A stretch of DNA of 64,000 nt from Mayamaea pseudoterrestris. Lineage: Eukaryota > Bacillariophyta > Bacillariophyceae > Sellaphorales > Sellaphoraceae. A program made the translations under genes and the position numbers. The stretch lies in contig BROI01000001.1 in assembly GCA_027923505.1 (NCBI GenBank), forward strand, positions 1,916,001 through 1,980,000. The letters are read 5' to 3'. The notes below the pieces were generated by a model. It had not been told where the DNA came from and ran no database searches. It worked only from the letters and a program-made list of their open reading frames with translations. Positions 31,443-42,120 of the stretch are shown in pieces (the stretch's first letter is position 1; the number at the start of each line of letters is the position of its first letter).

Positions 31443-32573
31443 ATGCGTTCTGCTTCCAACATTCCCAAGACAATGCGCGCCGTGCTAGCTCGCGACTATG
31501 GTGACATTGACTCGGTACTCAGCGTGGTAGACAATCAGATCGTTCCTCGCTTGACGGATTTGCCAGCCTCCAAGCGCAAGACGCACATGGTAGTCAAGGT
31601 TCTAGCAGTGGCCTTGGCGCCAGGTGATGTGCGAGTACTTTCCGGATTGACACGGGAACTACAAGGTCCGCCTAGTCTGCCTTATGTACCTGGTGGGGAT
31701 GTTTGTGGAATTGTGGCGGAACTGGACGAGACGGAAACGTACCTGCACATTGGCGACCGAGTGGCGGTTCGATTCACCGATGCTCCCCGAGGGGCTTTGG
31801 GAGAATACGCTCTAGTGAGCAAGGCCGTCGCAGACAAAATCGATAATGATCTAAATTCTACGTCGGAGGAAGGAGCTGCCTTGGCGAGTGCGTCACCGGC
31901 TACTGTGCTGGCTCAGCGGATTGAGCCAGGTGAGCGCGTCCTGGTCATGGGAGCTGGCGGCGGGGTCGGTGCACATCTCTGTCAGCTACTGAAGAAGGAA
32001 CGCAAGGCATCACTGGTAGTGGGTGTCTCGAGAAGTCCGGAACATTTGCTGGCAGAACCTATTTCGTGCGATCAGGTTCTTAATTACACGCAACAAGACA
32101 TTTTTGGGCTTGTTGAGTTTCAAAAGATTCCATTCGATGTTATAATTGACTTGTCTGGTCATAGCTATGCTCGTTTACAAGATTGTGTCGCACAGAATCA
32201 TCCGCTCATTGTCAAGCCAGGAAGTCAAGGCGGTCGATTCTTAACAATGGTCGCTCCGATTGGCGCCACCTTTGAAGCCCACAGCATCTGGCAAGTTCTA
32301 AACATTTTTCTGTTTCCAACACTATGGCTCTCGTTTTGGTCGCGCATTTGGACGAGACGCAAGCTTCCGATCTACACGTTCGCATTCAGTCTCCCAAGTA
32401 CGCGCGATTGCATGACTAAGACGCTGCAGCTCGTTGCTGAGAGGAAACTCAAGGCGGTCATTGACCCCCAAGGTCCCTTTCCATTTACGACAGAAGGTGT
32501 TCGCAAAGCTTTTCGCTGCCAAGAAAGCCGGCATGCTCAGGGAAAGGTTGTTATTCGAGTCGCTGATGAATAG
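31443..32573 (+). CDS. Zinc-less medium-chain reductase (quinone oxidoreductase-like)
   Basis: A 376-residue protein from ATG 31443; the longer open frame has no earlier ATG. MDR fold: N-terminal GroES-like part with VVKVLAVALAPGDVRVLSG, PYVPGGDVCGIVAE and GDRVAVRF; then GALGEYALVSKAV. The nucleotide-binding Rossmann motif is RVLVMGAGGGVGAHLCQLLK (~residue 160). The Zn-binding Cys residues of alcohol dehydrogenases are absent, so it belongs with NADPH:quinone reductases and related enone reductases. A hydrophobic, Trp-rich insert (FLFPTLWLSFWSRIW) near residue 285 is unusual and may contact membrane or a lipid substrate. The C-terminus HAQGKVVIRV is family-typical. Confidence 0.85.
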   Translation: MRSASNIPKTMRAVLARDYGDIDSVLSVVDNQIVPRLTDLPASKRKTHMVVKVLAVALAPGDVRVLSGLTRELQGPPSLPYVPGGDVCGIVAELDETETYLHIGDRVAVRFTDAPRGALGEYALVSKAVADKIDNDLNSTSEEGAALASASPATVLAQRIEPGERVLVMGAGGGVGAHLCQLLKKERKASLVVGVSRSPEHLLAEPISCDQVLNYTQQDIFGLVEFQKIPFDVIIDLSGHSYARLQDCVAQNHPLIVKPGSQGGRFLTMVAPIGATFEAHSIWQVLNIFLFPTLWLSFWSRIWTRRKLPIYTFAFSLPSTRDCMTKTLQLVAERKLKAVIDPQGPFPFTTEGVRKAFRCQESRHAQGKVVIRVADE

Positions 32574-34658
32574 GGATGAATAATTCCTGATCAGCAAGTA
32601 GAGTAAACTACGACGATTCGAGGAATTAGTGGACGCGGCAAAGCTGCTTTAATTAACGGGCTCGTCGAAGCATAGGACATAATTTAGGATCTGAGTAAAT
32701 GAAGTAGACGATGAGTTTTCGCTGTGTACAACATGGTTCATTCACAAAATGTAGCAGTGAGCCACAGAATCTCAGTCGAGTGCTCGCGGAACGACGAATT
32801 GTACACAATCCACAAGCATCCTGTTGCAGCGCAAGCCGAGCACGCAGCTCTCAAGGACCGTCTATTCCGATATCAGCACTCAGTCAATTGCTGCTGCCTG
32901 AAACACTCATAACGAGTGTAACAAACCGCCAACAACCTCAAAGCTCTTTCAATCAGGCCAGCCTATCCTTTAATGGGGTCAAAAAGACCAACTCACAACC
33001 ACAACATTCTGACCTAAGTCAAGCTCGTGCATAGGATCATTCCTTTGCTTTCGTTGAAACCAAAGCCGCGCCAAGATGTGTCGTTCCAGGTTTCGGGACA
33101 GGAAATCCTGTCCCAGAAGCGAATATCCAAAGCAGTCGACATAAAACCCAAAAGAACAAGATAAAACATCCGGAATGGTTGTCCTATCCATGGTTCACGA
33201 GAAGCAGTTCACCTTTGGAAGCCAGGAGGGAATCTCTCGGCCTACATCAGGTCCCTGCCACTGAACACTGAACTCAAGTCGTTGCCGATTGTGCCTTCAT
33301 GCATCGTTCCATACCAAACTATCTCTTCCATCCTCTCCCAGTAGCAAAAGCCAAGTTAGGGTTAAAGCTGCCCTTCGACGAGCCAGGTTACGTCCAAGGA
33401 CCATACCCAAACCCATTGTCGTCGGACTCTCGAGGGCGCGACTCGTGTAGTTCCAACTCAACAAAGAATCACAAGTGTACGCGAGCAAACATATCCAGGT
33501 GCCAATGACACCATCATTGATTCTTCCTGCACTAAATCAACGAACCAACATCCGCGTGATTTACTTGCCTGTTCCATTTGTTGTCGTCGCCATTACTAGT
33601 CCTTTGCTTCATCGTTCATCTTCATCGTCGTCGGTCTTTCATCACTCCATTTAATGTCACTGTTTCTTGCTTTCATTCATAATTAACAACTTCATAAGCG
33701 CGTCCTATCTTGCTGATAAGATCTTTTTCTGTCGCTGGTTAGACAGCATCGCATCCATTTGATGGTGATGCCTTTTCTTTGCGTCCACGCCGCAGCGATG
33801 AAGCGATGGCTTTGCGGTGATTGCTTGCAGCTGTCGTAACGGTATTGAGTAAGGATCGCATCGCCACTGGCATTCAAGCAAAAGCCTGACCAATACCAAC
33901 TATGCAAACAGTTTTAAGCTATGTTGTTATCAAATAAGCGCATAGAATAGCAACGTTTGTAGCCTACCATGACGAGTAAGTTCCTTCGGCGCCAAAGATG
34001 CACAAAGGTATCTTGAGTAACGATACGACAGCAACATTTTTTTCTTGCGACGATCCATCATCAACGCAGATCTTGAGGTTGTCACAAGACCGAACGACGA
34101 CACAGACCCACAGAATTTGACCATCAATCAAGGTGAAAGAGTCTGATCTAGTAGTAAGCTGCGACAATATTATATAGCCAAGCTCGATCTAGACACAGTA
34201 TATGTAAAGCTGGCGTGAAGGCTCGGTGATCGATGCAAGAATCTTCGCGCACCCGATTTTCTTCTCAAGAGAACAGAACACAATACTCCGACTAGGATTT
34301 TTGTGGCTGCGATTTTGTGGACACTTCTTTTGCGACTTGCATTTGAAAGACGGCGCTATCTGCATTATAACTTACCTATCAAGACGTCGAGAGAGGTGAA
34401 TTAGGCTGTTTGAACTATACCTCAAATTCGGACTCTCATTTTTCCTTCTGGAGAGGTCCAGGGAAAGCACGCAAACGTCAATCGCCAACAGTGTCAACGA
34501 TTAAAGCTATCTTGTTCGAATACTACCTTTCAACGGTCTATAAAGTACTCTTATAACAGGTATGTAGGTGCAAAGCGGCTGGTTCTACGTGGTAAGCTGA
34601 TGTTTACAAGCATTGTTCTGACTGGCGTACCGTGCGTCACAGGATTTACGAAGGAATC
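32574..34658. other. Two-kilobase region without a recognised gene
   Basis: The longest gene-poor, non-transposon stretch in the window. Short frames (up to 107 codons at 32711-33034) show no domains and unstructured composition. It contains a perfect 9-bp-stem inverted repeat at 33095-33114. It could hold non-coding RNA, decayed sequence or the promoter/5' exon of the Yippee gene: a CACAG-GATTT acceptor-like site occurs at about 34640, just before its ATG. Confidence 0.5.
33095..33114. repeat. Inverted repeat, 9-bp arms with 2-nt loop
   Basis: gggacaggaaatcctgtccc: arms gggacagga and tcctgtccc are perfect complements. Could be a protein-binding palindrome or hairpin; it lies within a gene-poor region and has no obvious partner gene. 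Confidence 0.55.
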
Positions 34659-35612
34659 ATGCTACCTCTCTCGCCTCGATCGCGCTCAAATGCATCAGCA
34701 TCTCCATCTCCAACTGGATCTTCTCCAGTCAATCGAGCTGGGGTCTCGCCGAGGACTCAGGCGAGGGTGCTGCCCGAAAGCGGGTTCGCTCTACCGAACT
34801 CGCCCTTGAACCGCCTTGGACACCAGTCGCTGCGTGTCACTAGTGTCAAGAAGCAAGCCTTCCAATTCTCGAGGCCTCGGCATCATTCTGGATCGCATGT
34901 ACCAGCTCTCCCGGATCTTGCGACTGCTTCGCCAATGCCTTCCACAAGTACTCTCTCGCCCGAGTTGAAGACTGCGTCATCTTCTGACACGACCTTGACA
35001 AGTAGCACTTCTGCAACAACTACTCCAAGCAGCCATCTCTCCTCCTTGAGCTCTCTATCCACAAGCCCATCATCAGCATTTGGTCGTCGCATTCTACTGA
35101 ACGACGCGGTAGCCAAGTCGGCGACGAGAGCGGCTCAGCGCGAAAACGATGCCATGGTTTACATTGAAGGCACGGGCCACGTGTTGTACAGCTGCGCTCA
35201 CTGTCGCACGCACTTGACCACGCACGAAGACATTTTGTCCAAAATGTTTCAGGGCCGCCATGGTCGGGCCTTTTTGTTCGACTCCTGCGTCAATGTCACG
35301 TTGGGGCCGGCGGAGGAGCGAATGCTTATTACTGGCAGGCATGTTGTGTGCGATTTGTTTTGCAAGCGCTGCAACCACTTGGTGGGATGGACGTATCAGC
35401 GTGCGTATGAAGCGAGTCAAAAGTATAAGGAGGGCAAGTTTATTATTGAAAAGATTCACTTGTACGTGGAACATGAGGATGACGATGTTGGAACATGTGG
35501 GGGTGGTGGCATTTCGATGCGCAACAAGAAGATGAGGAGCCACAGCTGGGGTAATGCGAAAGATAGTTTTGCGGAGGATTCCAGTAGTAGCATCGTCTAC
35601 GAATACCGGTAA
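34659..35612 (+). CDS. Yippee (YPEL)-domain zinc-binding protein
   Basis: A 317-residue protein from ATG 34659 (MLPLSPRSRSN); the frame extends upstream only to a GTG. Residues ~1-160 are Ser/Thr/Pro-rich and probably disordered. The Yippee domain is at ~165-275: YSCAHCRTHLTTHEDILSK, FQGRHGRAFLFDSCVNVTLG, ERMLITGRHVVCDLFCKRC, LVGWTYQRAYEASQKYKEGK, FIIEKIHLY. The two CxxC pairs (CAHC, CKRC) that bind zinc are intact. Yippee proteins are highly conserved in eukaryotes, related in fold to cereblon and MIS18, and associated with centrosome/spindle or ubiquitin-ligase adaptors. The long disordered N-terminus is unlike the ~120-residue animal forms. Confidence 0.9.
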   Translation: MLPLSPRSRSNASASPSPTGSSPVNRAGVSPRTQARVLPESGFALPNSPLNRLGHQSLRVTSVKKQAFQFSRPRHHSGSHVPALPDLATASPMPSTSTLSPELKTASSSDTTLTSSTSATTTPSSHLSSLSSLSTSPSSAFGRRILLNDAVAKSATRAAQRENDAMVYIEGTGHVLYSCAHCRTHLTTHEDILSKMFQGRHGRAFLFDSCVNVTLGPAEERMLITGRHVVCDLFCKRCNHLVGWTYQRAYEASQKYKEGKFIIEKIHLYVEHEDDDVGTCGGGGISMRNKKMRSHSWGNAKDSFAEDSSSSIVYEYR

Positions 35613-35899
35613 GGGTAGGGAAAAAGATGGAAGCGGATACAGTCGACGTCGCCGTACACAACATGCGGGCAATGCTTCGTCTTTCGGGTGAGATTTATAC
35701 ATGATATGCATACTTTAAGAGATTTTATATAGCCACTACTACGGCAAGTCATTTAACCTTAAATGCACAGAGTGGCTACGGAATAGGCTCCTTCCCTGAC
35801 ATAAAGTTGCGTTACACACGAGCAAGGTGCTCGTGAAGCAACGTTCATGCAGACAATGGCAAGCGGTTCCATTTCAAGCAAACTTGGGCATGAGCTCAC

Positions 35900-36640
35900 T
35901 CAGGTAAACTCTTGTTCAAAACTTGTTCGACTCGTGCTCGATAGCGACTGATTCAGGGCGACATTGTCTCTGTTTGACATTCTCCTCCGTCGGTTGCTGC
36001 TCACTTCTCCAGGACTTGGTAGTTCGGCTCCCATGGATCGATGCAAACCATTACCTTCGCCATTGTAGTAGACTGCGTTTGGCATAGGTCGGACGCCTCC
36101 ACGCAGCGCCATTTCCTCCAGTGTATGTTGCGAAAGGCAGGATATGTTGTCATCCTCGAATGGATAGACGGCTTCCTCGCCCAAGAATTTTGGAATGTCC
36201 GTCGACCGCACCGACGGTCGCGTCGCGGATGCGGCAAGCTTTTGTAGTTCCTGCGCAATGGACAATGCCGGAGCTGGTGTTCGTGCATAGTGGTGTTGGT
36301 GAAGCACGTCGCCGCCGACTGGAGAATGAGTCATGTTGTATCCGTGATCGTTCGTTGCTGTCGGCGGTGGCCACCGACAGTCTTGGACAAAGTATGAAAT
36401 GGCGTCGACTGCTGTTCCGCAGCCGCCCAAGACTAGCCTTGCTAAATGTTGCAACTGCTCCTGAAAGTTGCGAGGCTCTCGCTCGTTACAATCATGTTCG
36501 GCTGCTTCAACATTGGCTGCTAAATGGGGACTGTCCTTGTTAGTCATGAGCTCGTGCTGCTGATCGTCGTCATCCACCTTCTTTTCCTCCACTCCGCTCT
36601 CGCGTCGCATATGATGCATGTCGCTGTGAACACTGTTCAT
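35900..36640 (-). CDS. Hypothetical protein, 246 residues
   Basis: An ATG-started frame (MNSVHSDMHHMRRESG) without TM segments or signal peptide. It is rich in Asp/Glu/His/Ser and holds one possible amphipathic helix (NFQEQLQHLARLVLGGCGTA) and a conserved-looking stretch STDIPKFLGEEAVYPFEDD. The C-terminus carries RRRRM, a possible nuclear localisation signal, followed by a Ser-rich tail. I do not recognise the family. It is convergent with the Yippee gene (287 bp between stops). Confidence 0.55.
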   Translation of the reverse strand: MNSVHSDMHHMRRESGVEEKKVDDDDQQHELMTNKDSPHLAANVEAAEHDCNEREPRNFQEQLQHLARLVLGGCGTAVDAISYFVQDCRWPPPTATNDHGYNMTHSPVGGDVLHQHHYARTPAPALSIAQELQKLAASATRPSVRSTDIPKFLGEEAVYPFEDDNISCLSQHTLEEMALRGGVRPMPNAVYYNGEGNGLHRSMGAELPSPGEVSSNRRRRMSNRDNVALNQSLSSTSRTSFEQEFT

Positions 36641-37471
36641 ATTGTTTAGAATTGTCGGTTTATGTTGTATAGCAAGGTCCGTTCAGATGATTGTATTCCT
36701 TGCAAAAGGTCTGCCGACAATCCGACAGTCTGATCGATGCTTCCTTCTCTTGTCAAGTAAAAAATATTTCTCTCAAGCAGTAATTTGTGGACTAAGACGT
36801 GGAATTTTTTCCAACAATCAAAAACCAATCGGAAAGTATATGTAACAATGCGATTCGTTCCAGCAAATGGATCGGCGCTTGAACAAGGCGTTGAGTTTCA
36901 ATGAGCCGACGTAAGACTAAACTGAATTCAATGAACCAGCAGACATCACTTTACTCCACAATGCAAAACTGCTTCAAAATAACCAGCGCAAAAGCAATTG
37001 GTCGATAAACACGAGTAGTGTTGCAGCTGCTTGCAAATTAATGATGTGAGTCGCAATCGAGGTCGCAGCAGTTTCTCCATGGCCGAGCAGTTCTCGCGCT
37101 GGCCGACTCGTCAGCGATGCAGGGCTATAATGAATTCGACGCCAGTGTACTATTTCATGCATAGTAGATTCATGACTTGCTTAAGCCTTCATCCGTTGCG
37201 GATTTAAACATTGTCGCAGCGGGCTACGATCTACCTTTGTTTCCAAAATATCGCCGCGGGAACTTCCAAATAGTATAAGTATCGGTATCTGATGGAAGAG
37301 ATTCAAATTATGGATAATACGATAAGCTATTACATTAGCAACGTCGGCAGGTACGGTACTGTAAGCTTCGACGTTGGATCGACATCACCGACGCGGCAGT
37401 ATGTACGTGCAACAATAACGTAAAAGTATCAAGTTCCGTCTTGATGTGTAAACAATACTCACTTGGCTGCA
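36641..37471. other. Intergenic region
   Basis: About 0.8 kb between two minus-strand genes. It presumably carries the promoter of the 246-residue protein and the 3' UTR of the RING gene. AT-rich with short frames only; a GTGAGT donor-like site lies at ~37460, just after the RING stop codon. Confidence 0.45.
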
Positions 37472-38116
37472 TTATGGAGTCTCGACAGCCATTTCCAGCA
37501 TTATGTGTACATGCACTAGGAGAATAATTGCCATCCAATGCGCATCATACCACAACTGCAAGCCTGCAGAAAGAATCCACGGGAAGCGAAGAAACATGAT
37601 GAACTGGTCACGACTGAGCATCTTGTGTTTGAAATCGTAGAGAAGCCCTGCCGCGGATAGATGCAGCGTTATGAAAAACACTCCGCAAAGACGAAGAGTT
37701 ATCAATACTTGGTCAATCGGCTTGAATGCAGCAGCGTGCCCACCAATACGCAACAAACTCAATGACATCCCGACACTGGTCACAATTAATTGAGTAAAGT
37801 ACCATTTGGGGAGCGCCGTGTCGATGCTCCACGCAAGTTTGAAAAAGTAGTTTGTCTTTACTCGTTCGCCCAGCACTTCACTTGGGCCGACCGGGCGTAG
37901 CACGTAGAACTCCTTTACACTAGCATTGCAGCAGGGACAGCGGCACTCACCGACGCAAGCCTTGCGCCATGCTTGAAAACAGGTTGCATGAAACCCCGAG
38001 TGCTTGCATGGAGTCACGAAGCCTCGTTCAGACGTGGAAATGGCGTCGAGACAAATGCGACAGTCGTCCTCCTCTGCGTCATTGTCTTTGCGTGGACTCT
38101 GCTTGAAGAAAAACAT
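37472..38116 (-). CDS. RING-H2 membrane-anchored E3 ubiquitin ligase-like protein
   Basis: A 214-residue protein from ATG 38116 (MFFFKQSPRKD); a longer frame upstream has only TTG. The RING is near the N-terminus (~17-65): CRIC, CKH, HATC and CPCC supply the C3H2C3 zinc ligands (RING-H2). Several hydrophobic segments follow, including FTQLIVTSVGMSLSLLRIG, LCGVFFITLHLSAAGLLYDF and FPWILSAGLQLWYDAHWMAI. The arrangement, cytosolic RING then a multi-pass domain, suggests an E3 acting at an organelle membrane such as the ER; no targeting sequence fixes which. Substrates unknown. It is divergent from the RecA-like ATPase gene. Confidence 0.8.
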   Translation of the reverse strand: MFFFKQSPRKDNDAEEDDCRICLDAISTSERGFVTPCKHSGFHATCFQAWRKACVGECRCPCCNASVKEFYVLRPVGPSEVLGERVKTNYFFKLAWSIDTALPKWYFTQLIVTSVGMSLSLLRIGGHAAAFKPIDQVLITLRLCGVFFITLHLSAAGLLYDFKHKMLSRDQFIMFLRFPWILSAGLQLWYDAHWMAIILLVHVHIMLEMAVETP

Positions 38117-38434
38117 AACTGTTATGGTGCTAGGAATAACACAATTATAATGCAAAGCAAGACAACTTTGCAAACTCTGCAAGATGCAACATCAACGACT
38201 CATTTGACGAGACGAGACGGACGCGAAGTCCGCGCGGGAAACGACCGTTTCTCCAGTACCGCTCCGACTTGTTCGCGCTCCTCGTCTCGACGACGCTTTG
38301 TCTTCACTTCACACCATGACCATGGCGAGACGGTTGTGTATCCGCATCAGACCTTGCAGTTGTTCGATACAAAGCTGGAACGGAACAATCCTGAAAAAAT
38401 TCACACGACACTTAAGATAAGAGAAACCGTTTTG

Positions 38435-39596
38435 ATGGACATGTTTGATGACGAGCTCAACCAATCGTCGCAGCAGGAAGATGCAACGAGCTGTTGCAAC
38501 GACAAGGAACAAGAATCATGGCACTACCGACAGCAATCTATCAGTTCTATCATGAACTGTTGCCTGCTCAGTCCTCATCAATGTCGGCTTTCCAATGGTC
38601 AAGAGGATTTGGAAAAGCAGGCTTTTTCCTTGCCATTTCGGTTCGTCTTGGCAGGCCCGGCGCAATCGGGCAAAAGCAGTCTCCTCTTTCAGCTTGCTTG
38701 CTCCATGGCTGCCAGCGATGCTTCAACGTCAGTGGTCTATATTCGAGCGCAAGACGACGAAGCTGAAAATGATTCTGGACGGATCGAAACGTCGCTACCT
38801 TTGGAAGGATGCTGCCTTGCGGAACTGCAAGATATGCATGCTGCTGGTACTACAAACCAAGTGCCAGCAGCAGCACATTCTTCATTGCCATTGACATCAT
38901 ATCTCGACGATCCCGAAGTATTGGCGCGCATTCACGTACATCATGTTGTTTGCATACGAGACGTGTATCAGTTGCTTCTGTCGGGAAAGGCGTTATCAAG
39001 TGAGACGGGTCCTACCACGTTGATCGTGCTTGACGACTTGGATCGCTTGTTTCCAACAGTCAATCAGCAGTACGAATTTCACAAGCAAGATCCGCATATG
39101 GCCATTTCACAATTATGTGAGTTTCAGAGAACGGCGAGCAGAACGTGTTTCTGCGAAACTACTCGTTTCTCATCAAACTTTCTGTCACAATATAGTATCT
39201 GTCCTCGTGGACACGGCCAATCATGGCTCGGACGGGCCAATTTCGGTGGCCATCTCCTTGACGGCAGTCACAACAAGTTGCAGTGCAAGCCATGGACGGA
39301 CCATGCCAATGCTCTTTTCGCCAACGCTTTCACTGAAAACCATAGAGTTATATACGCCAAGCACAAATGATATAACGCATAAGGAATTAATGGCCAAGGC
39401 GTCTGTCTTGTTGCAGCAGCACTATCCTGATATGGTCGTCGCCAGTTGTTGGTGCTTGGAGATGGCAAGCTGCGCGGCGACTACCGGCTTTCAGCGGTAT
39501 TACGCTATTGTAAGCAATGCCATAGATTCCGATAATGCAGGCAAAGAGGTCATGATGCATTTAGGCGATAGATCGCTCGCGAAAAACGATGCATAA
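38435..39596 (+). CDS. RecA/RAD51-like P-loop ATPase (possibly SWSAP1-like)
   Basis: Two exons, 38435-39116 and 39196-39596, with a 79-nt GTGAGT...TAG intron, give 360 residues. ATG 38435 was preferred because upstream sequence overlaps the divergent RING gene and reads like UTR; an in-frame ATG at 38150 is the alternative. Walker A is AGPAQSGKSSLLFQLA (~72-88), followed by a strand VVYIRA; Walker B-like is TTLIVLDDLDRLF (~195-207). Exon 2 supplies SVLVDTANHGSDGPISVAIS and a C-terminal beta-rich end. The layout (Walker A, YIR strand, long insert, LDDLD) matches the divergent RecA-like ATPases that pair with SWIM-domain proteins in homologous recombination. Family placement is tentative; the ATPase core is clear. 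Confidence 0.65.
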
Positions 39597-39700
39597 CTTG
39601 GGTTACATTATTTTATTATACATCGCAACAATCTCCTGGAAGTTATATTACTGGGACTACTGGTAGAAATGTGAGTACCAAACCCGCTCACGATCCGAAT

Positions 39701-41706
39701 CTATTGCATGTTGAACGTTTCCATTCCGAGCATAGTCGCCGCGTCAACCTGCGCAACAGCCAGCGTACGCATGCTAACCAGCTCTTTTATTTCTTCCTTG
39801 GTGCGACAGTTTGCTAGCCCATTGTCGTAAAGCTTAATGACTTCCTTGGCCGCGTTCAAATCCGTCGCGGTCCCCAGCGCGAGCTGCCCCAGTTGCATGT
39901 ACGCCGCCGTAAATTGAGAATCCACTTCAATGGCGCGCTCTAAAAAGTCCATTATAGCCGCCGTGTCTGGCATCTGACCTTGTCCGGGAGGTGTATTCAA
40001 TATGGTCATGGCGCAATTCACGTATGGTGTTGGATTGCCCGGTTCGAGTTCAATCGCCATTTCAAATTGCTCTCTTGCTTCCTCCATCTTGTTCTGTGTA
40101 AATAAGAGCTCACCGCGATGCGACTTGACGTCGGATGACTTCGGATCTTCATTCTCCGCCATGTCGAGTTGACGCGTAGCACTTTCAATATCGTTCGTGC
40201 TGGCGAATAAAGACGCTAAGCGGAGGCGAGCCATGACGTGATTAGGCTTTAGCTCCAAACACTTGAGTAAATCAGTCTTGGCCTCCTCTGCCTTGCTTTG
40301 TAGCATTTTTAGATTAGAACGATGCAGTAGAGCATCAACATTATCGGGATCAATTCCAAGCGCCATGTCAAATAATTTATAAGCCTCATCGAGTTCAGCC
40401 TTATCCATTTGTACGCCAGCTTGCTTTACCAGCAGCAACGCATTAGTCGGCTCCACATCTGCGCATTTGCGATAAACTGCCATGCTCCCTTCCAAATTAT
40501 AGTGCCAATGTCGAACCATGCCAGTCCATTCCAGCAAACGAGCATATGCACCATCCGGCATGGCATCAATGGCGGCCTGTTGGTCCGGAGCATTTTCAAT
40601 GCAAGCGAAGCCTTGCTCGAAATCAGCCGATGCAAGGTCATACCGACCATCATAGACATAACGCTGACCCCGCTTCATTAACATTGTCGCTCGATTCGCA
40701 ATCGCTTCTGCATCGGACGCTTCGTCCGGTATCACCATGGAAGATGCACTTCCACTTCGAGCTGCATCGGCCATCCAAGCATTGTAGCCAGTATAACTTT
40801 TCAAAAGCTGGACAATCGTGTACGGACTCGGCAAGACAGCCTTACTACGTTTCTCCAGCTCCTGTTCATACGGCGCCACGGCTTCCGGCAAAATGAGCGT
40901 CAAGAGCTCATGCAGCTTACTTTCCGACACGGGAGGCGGCGGAATTGGCAAACCCATGCGGAGCGTGTTGCGGTGTTGACGCATGTGCAGCAACTGCGAG
41001 GCGCAGACCTCCACGAGCGCGTCAAACGGACGATGCAACACGTTCTCCAACATGCGCAGCTTGCGCGTCCGCGCCTTGACATGCATGGGATCTGTTTCAA
41101 GAATGGTGTTGCAATCCTCCAGTGATAATTCTGGTAGATTGGCCTTTTCGTACATGGCGGAGCGATTGTTTAATAGCGTAATGGCCTGTTTTTGCAGAGC
41201 AGTAGAGCCGCCTTCCGTACTGCTACCAATCAAGTCCAATGCGTCAGTAAAAGCCTGGGCAGCATCCAAAAACTGAGTATATGAATGAGATAGGAGTCAG
41301 GTCAGATCTGCATAATTAACAACGCAACTTTACGCAGCCCATTTTAAATTTCTTATACCTGCTTTGCTTTGAAAAAGGCCTTGCCCTTCTTGTCGAGTTC
41401 CTCAATCTCAGCGTGCAGAGCCTTCTCGTCCTCCTTGGAGCTCGTTTTAATCGCTTCCTTTTCATCCGGAGTCGGAGTCTTTCGTTCCTCTGGCTGTTTT
41501 CGCGAGGCTGGCTTGTCTTGGGTCGTCGTTGCGTCCTTTCCTTTAGAGGATGTTTGATCATTTAAAGATTGCGACGACGGACTGGCAGATTTCGACGCGC
41601 GTCGAAAGTAATACCATAAGAAACTTAACGAAAAGACTGTAGCGAGACTGAACAGAGCGATTTGCGTAGAACGCAGGTTGTGGCGAGCGAGGGCGTTGTT
41701 GGCCAT
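39701..41706 (-). CDS. TOM70: TOM70-like mitochondrial import receptor (TPR protein)
   Basis: Two exons, 41706-41360 plus one base (41359) and 41272-39701 (intron 41273-41358, GTATAAG...CAG, phase 0), give 639 residues, close to the usual ~600. The N-terminus is an uncleaved anchor (STQIALFSLATVFSLSFLWYYF, ~13-34) followed by a Lys/Ser/Glu-rich cytosolic linker. From ~95 the sequence is TPR: FFKAKQFLDAAQAFTDALDL, AITLLNNRSAMYEKANLPEL, and a C-terminal series RYDLASADFEQGF, AVYRKCADVEPTNALLLVKQ, KLFDMALGIDPDNVDALLHR, LKCLELKPNHVMARLRLA, FEMAIELEPGNPTPYVN. Order and anchor match TOM70, which receives Hsp70/Hsp90-bound preproteins at the outer membrane. A perfect CRE palindrome lies ~230 bp upstream of the ATG. 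Confidence 0.88.
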
Positions 41707-42120
41707 GGTATTATTAAACGGATCTTGTTTATAGCGACGAAACAGTCAGTTGCTGGAGCTGCGTTGTTTGCAAGTAGGTTAAAAAGTGCTGAAAAAACGT
41801 CAATAAAGGAGGGCAAGGAAGATTTCGCTGCTTGGTATCGATAGAGCAAGCGAATCTTATAGTTTGGGAGGCAAACTTGCTGGATTCTAATTTGTGAGGA
41901 CCGGATGGCCATGGTCGTTCGCAACTTTCGCGCGTTTCTGTGACGTCACAGTTGTAACGCTACGACAGGCGTGGGACAGGAGCTATGTACCTTTACCCTA
42001 AACATAATTATATAATATAATTGACAAAGCCTTGTTTTTATAAATAGACGAGCATGTTCAGTTATTTCGATTCGCAATGCACCATACGTACAAATGGAAA
42101 CTTACGCGAATATACAGTAC
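41707..42120. other. Promoter region of the TOM70-like gene and 3' region of the zf-PARP gene
   Basis: A 414-bp stretch between two minus-strand genes. It contains the 14-bp CRE palindrome at 41938-41951 and an AT-rich tract near 42000-42020. Confidence 0.5.
41938..41951. promoter_or_regulatory. Perfect CRE-type palindrome (TGACGTCA core)
   Basis: ctgtgacgtcacag is a complete 14-bp palindrome centred on TGACGTCA, a bZIP/CREB-type binding site. It lies 232 bp upstream of the TOM70-like ATG and is the only complete CRE I found in a plausible host promoter position. In diatoms TGACGT-type elements are linked to cAMP/CO2-responsive bZIP control; that link is knowledge of the group, not shown here. 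Confidence 0.5.

Noticed and set aside
37973-38434. N-terminal extension of the RecA-like ATPase to 37973 or 38150
   Set aside because: Overlaps the divergent RING gene and its promoter; sequence lacks coding character. ATG 38435 gives a sensible protein.
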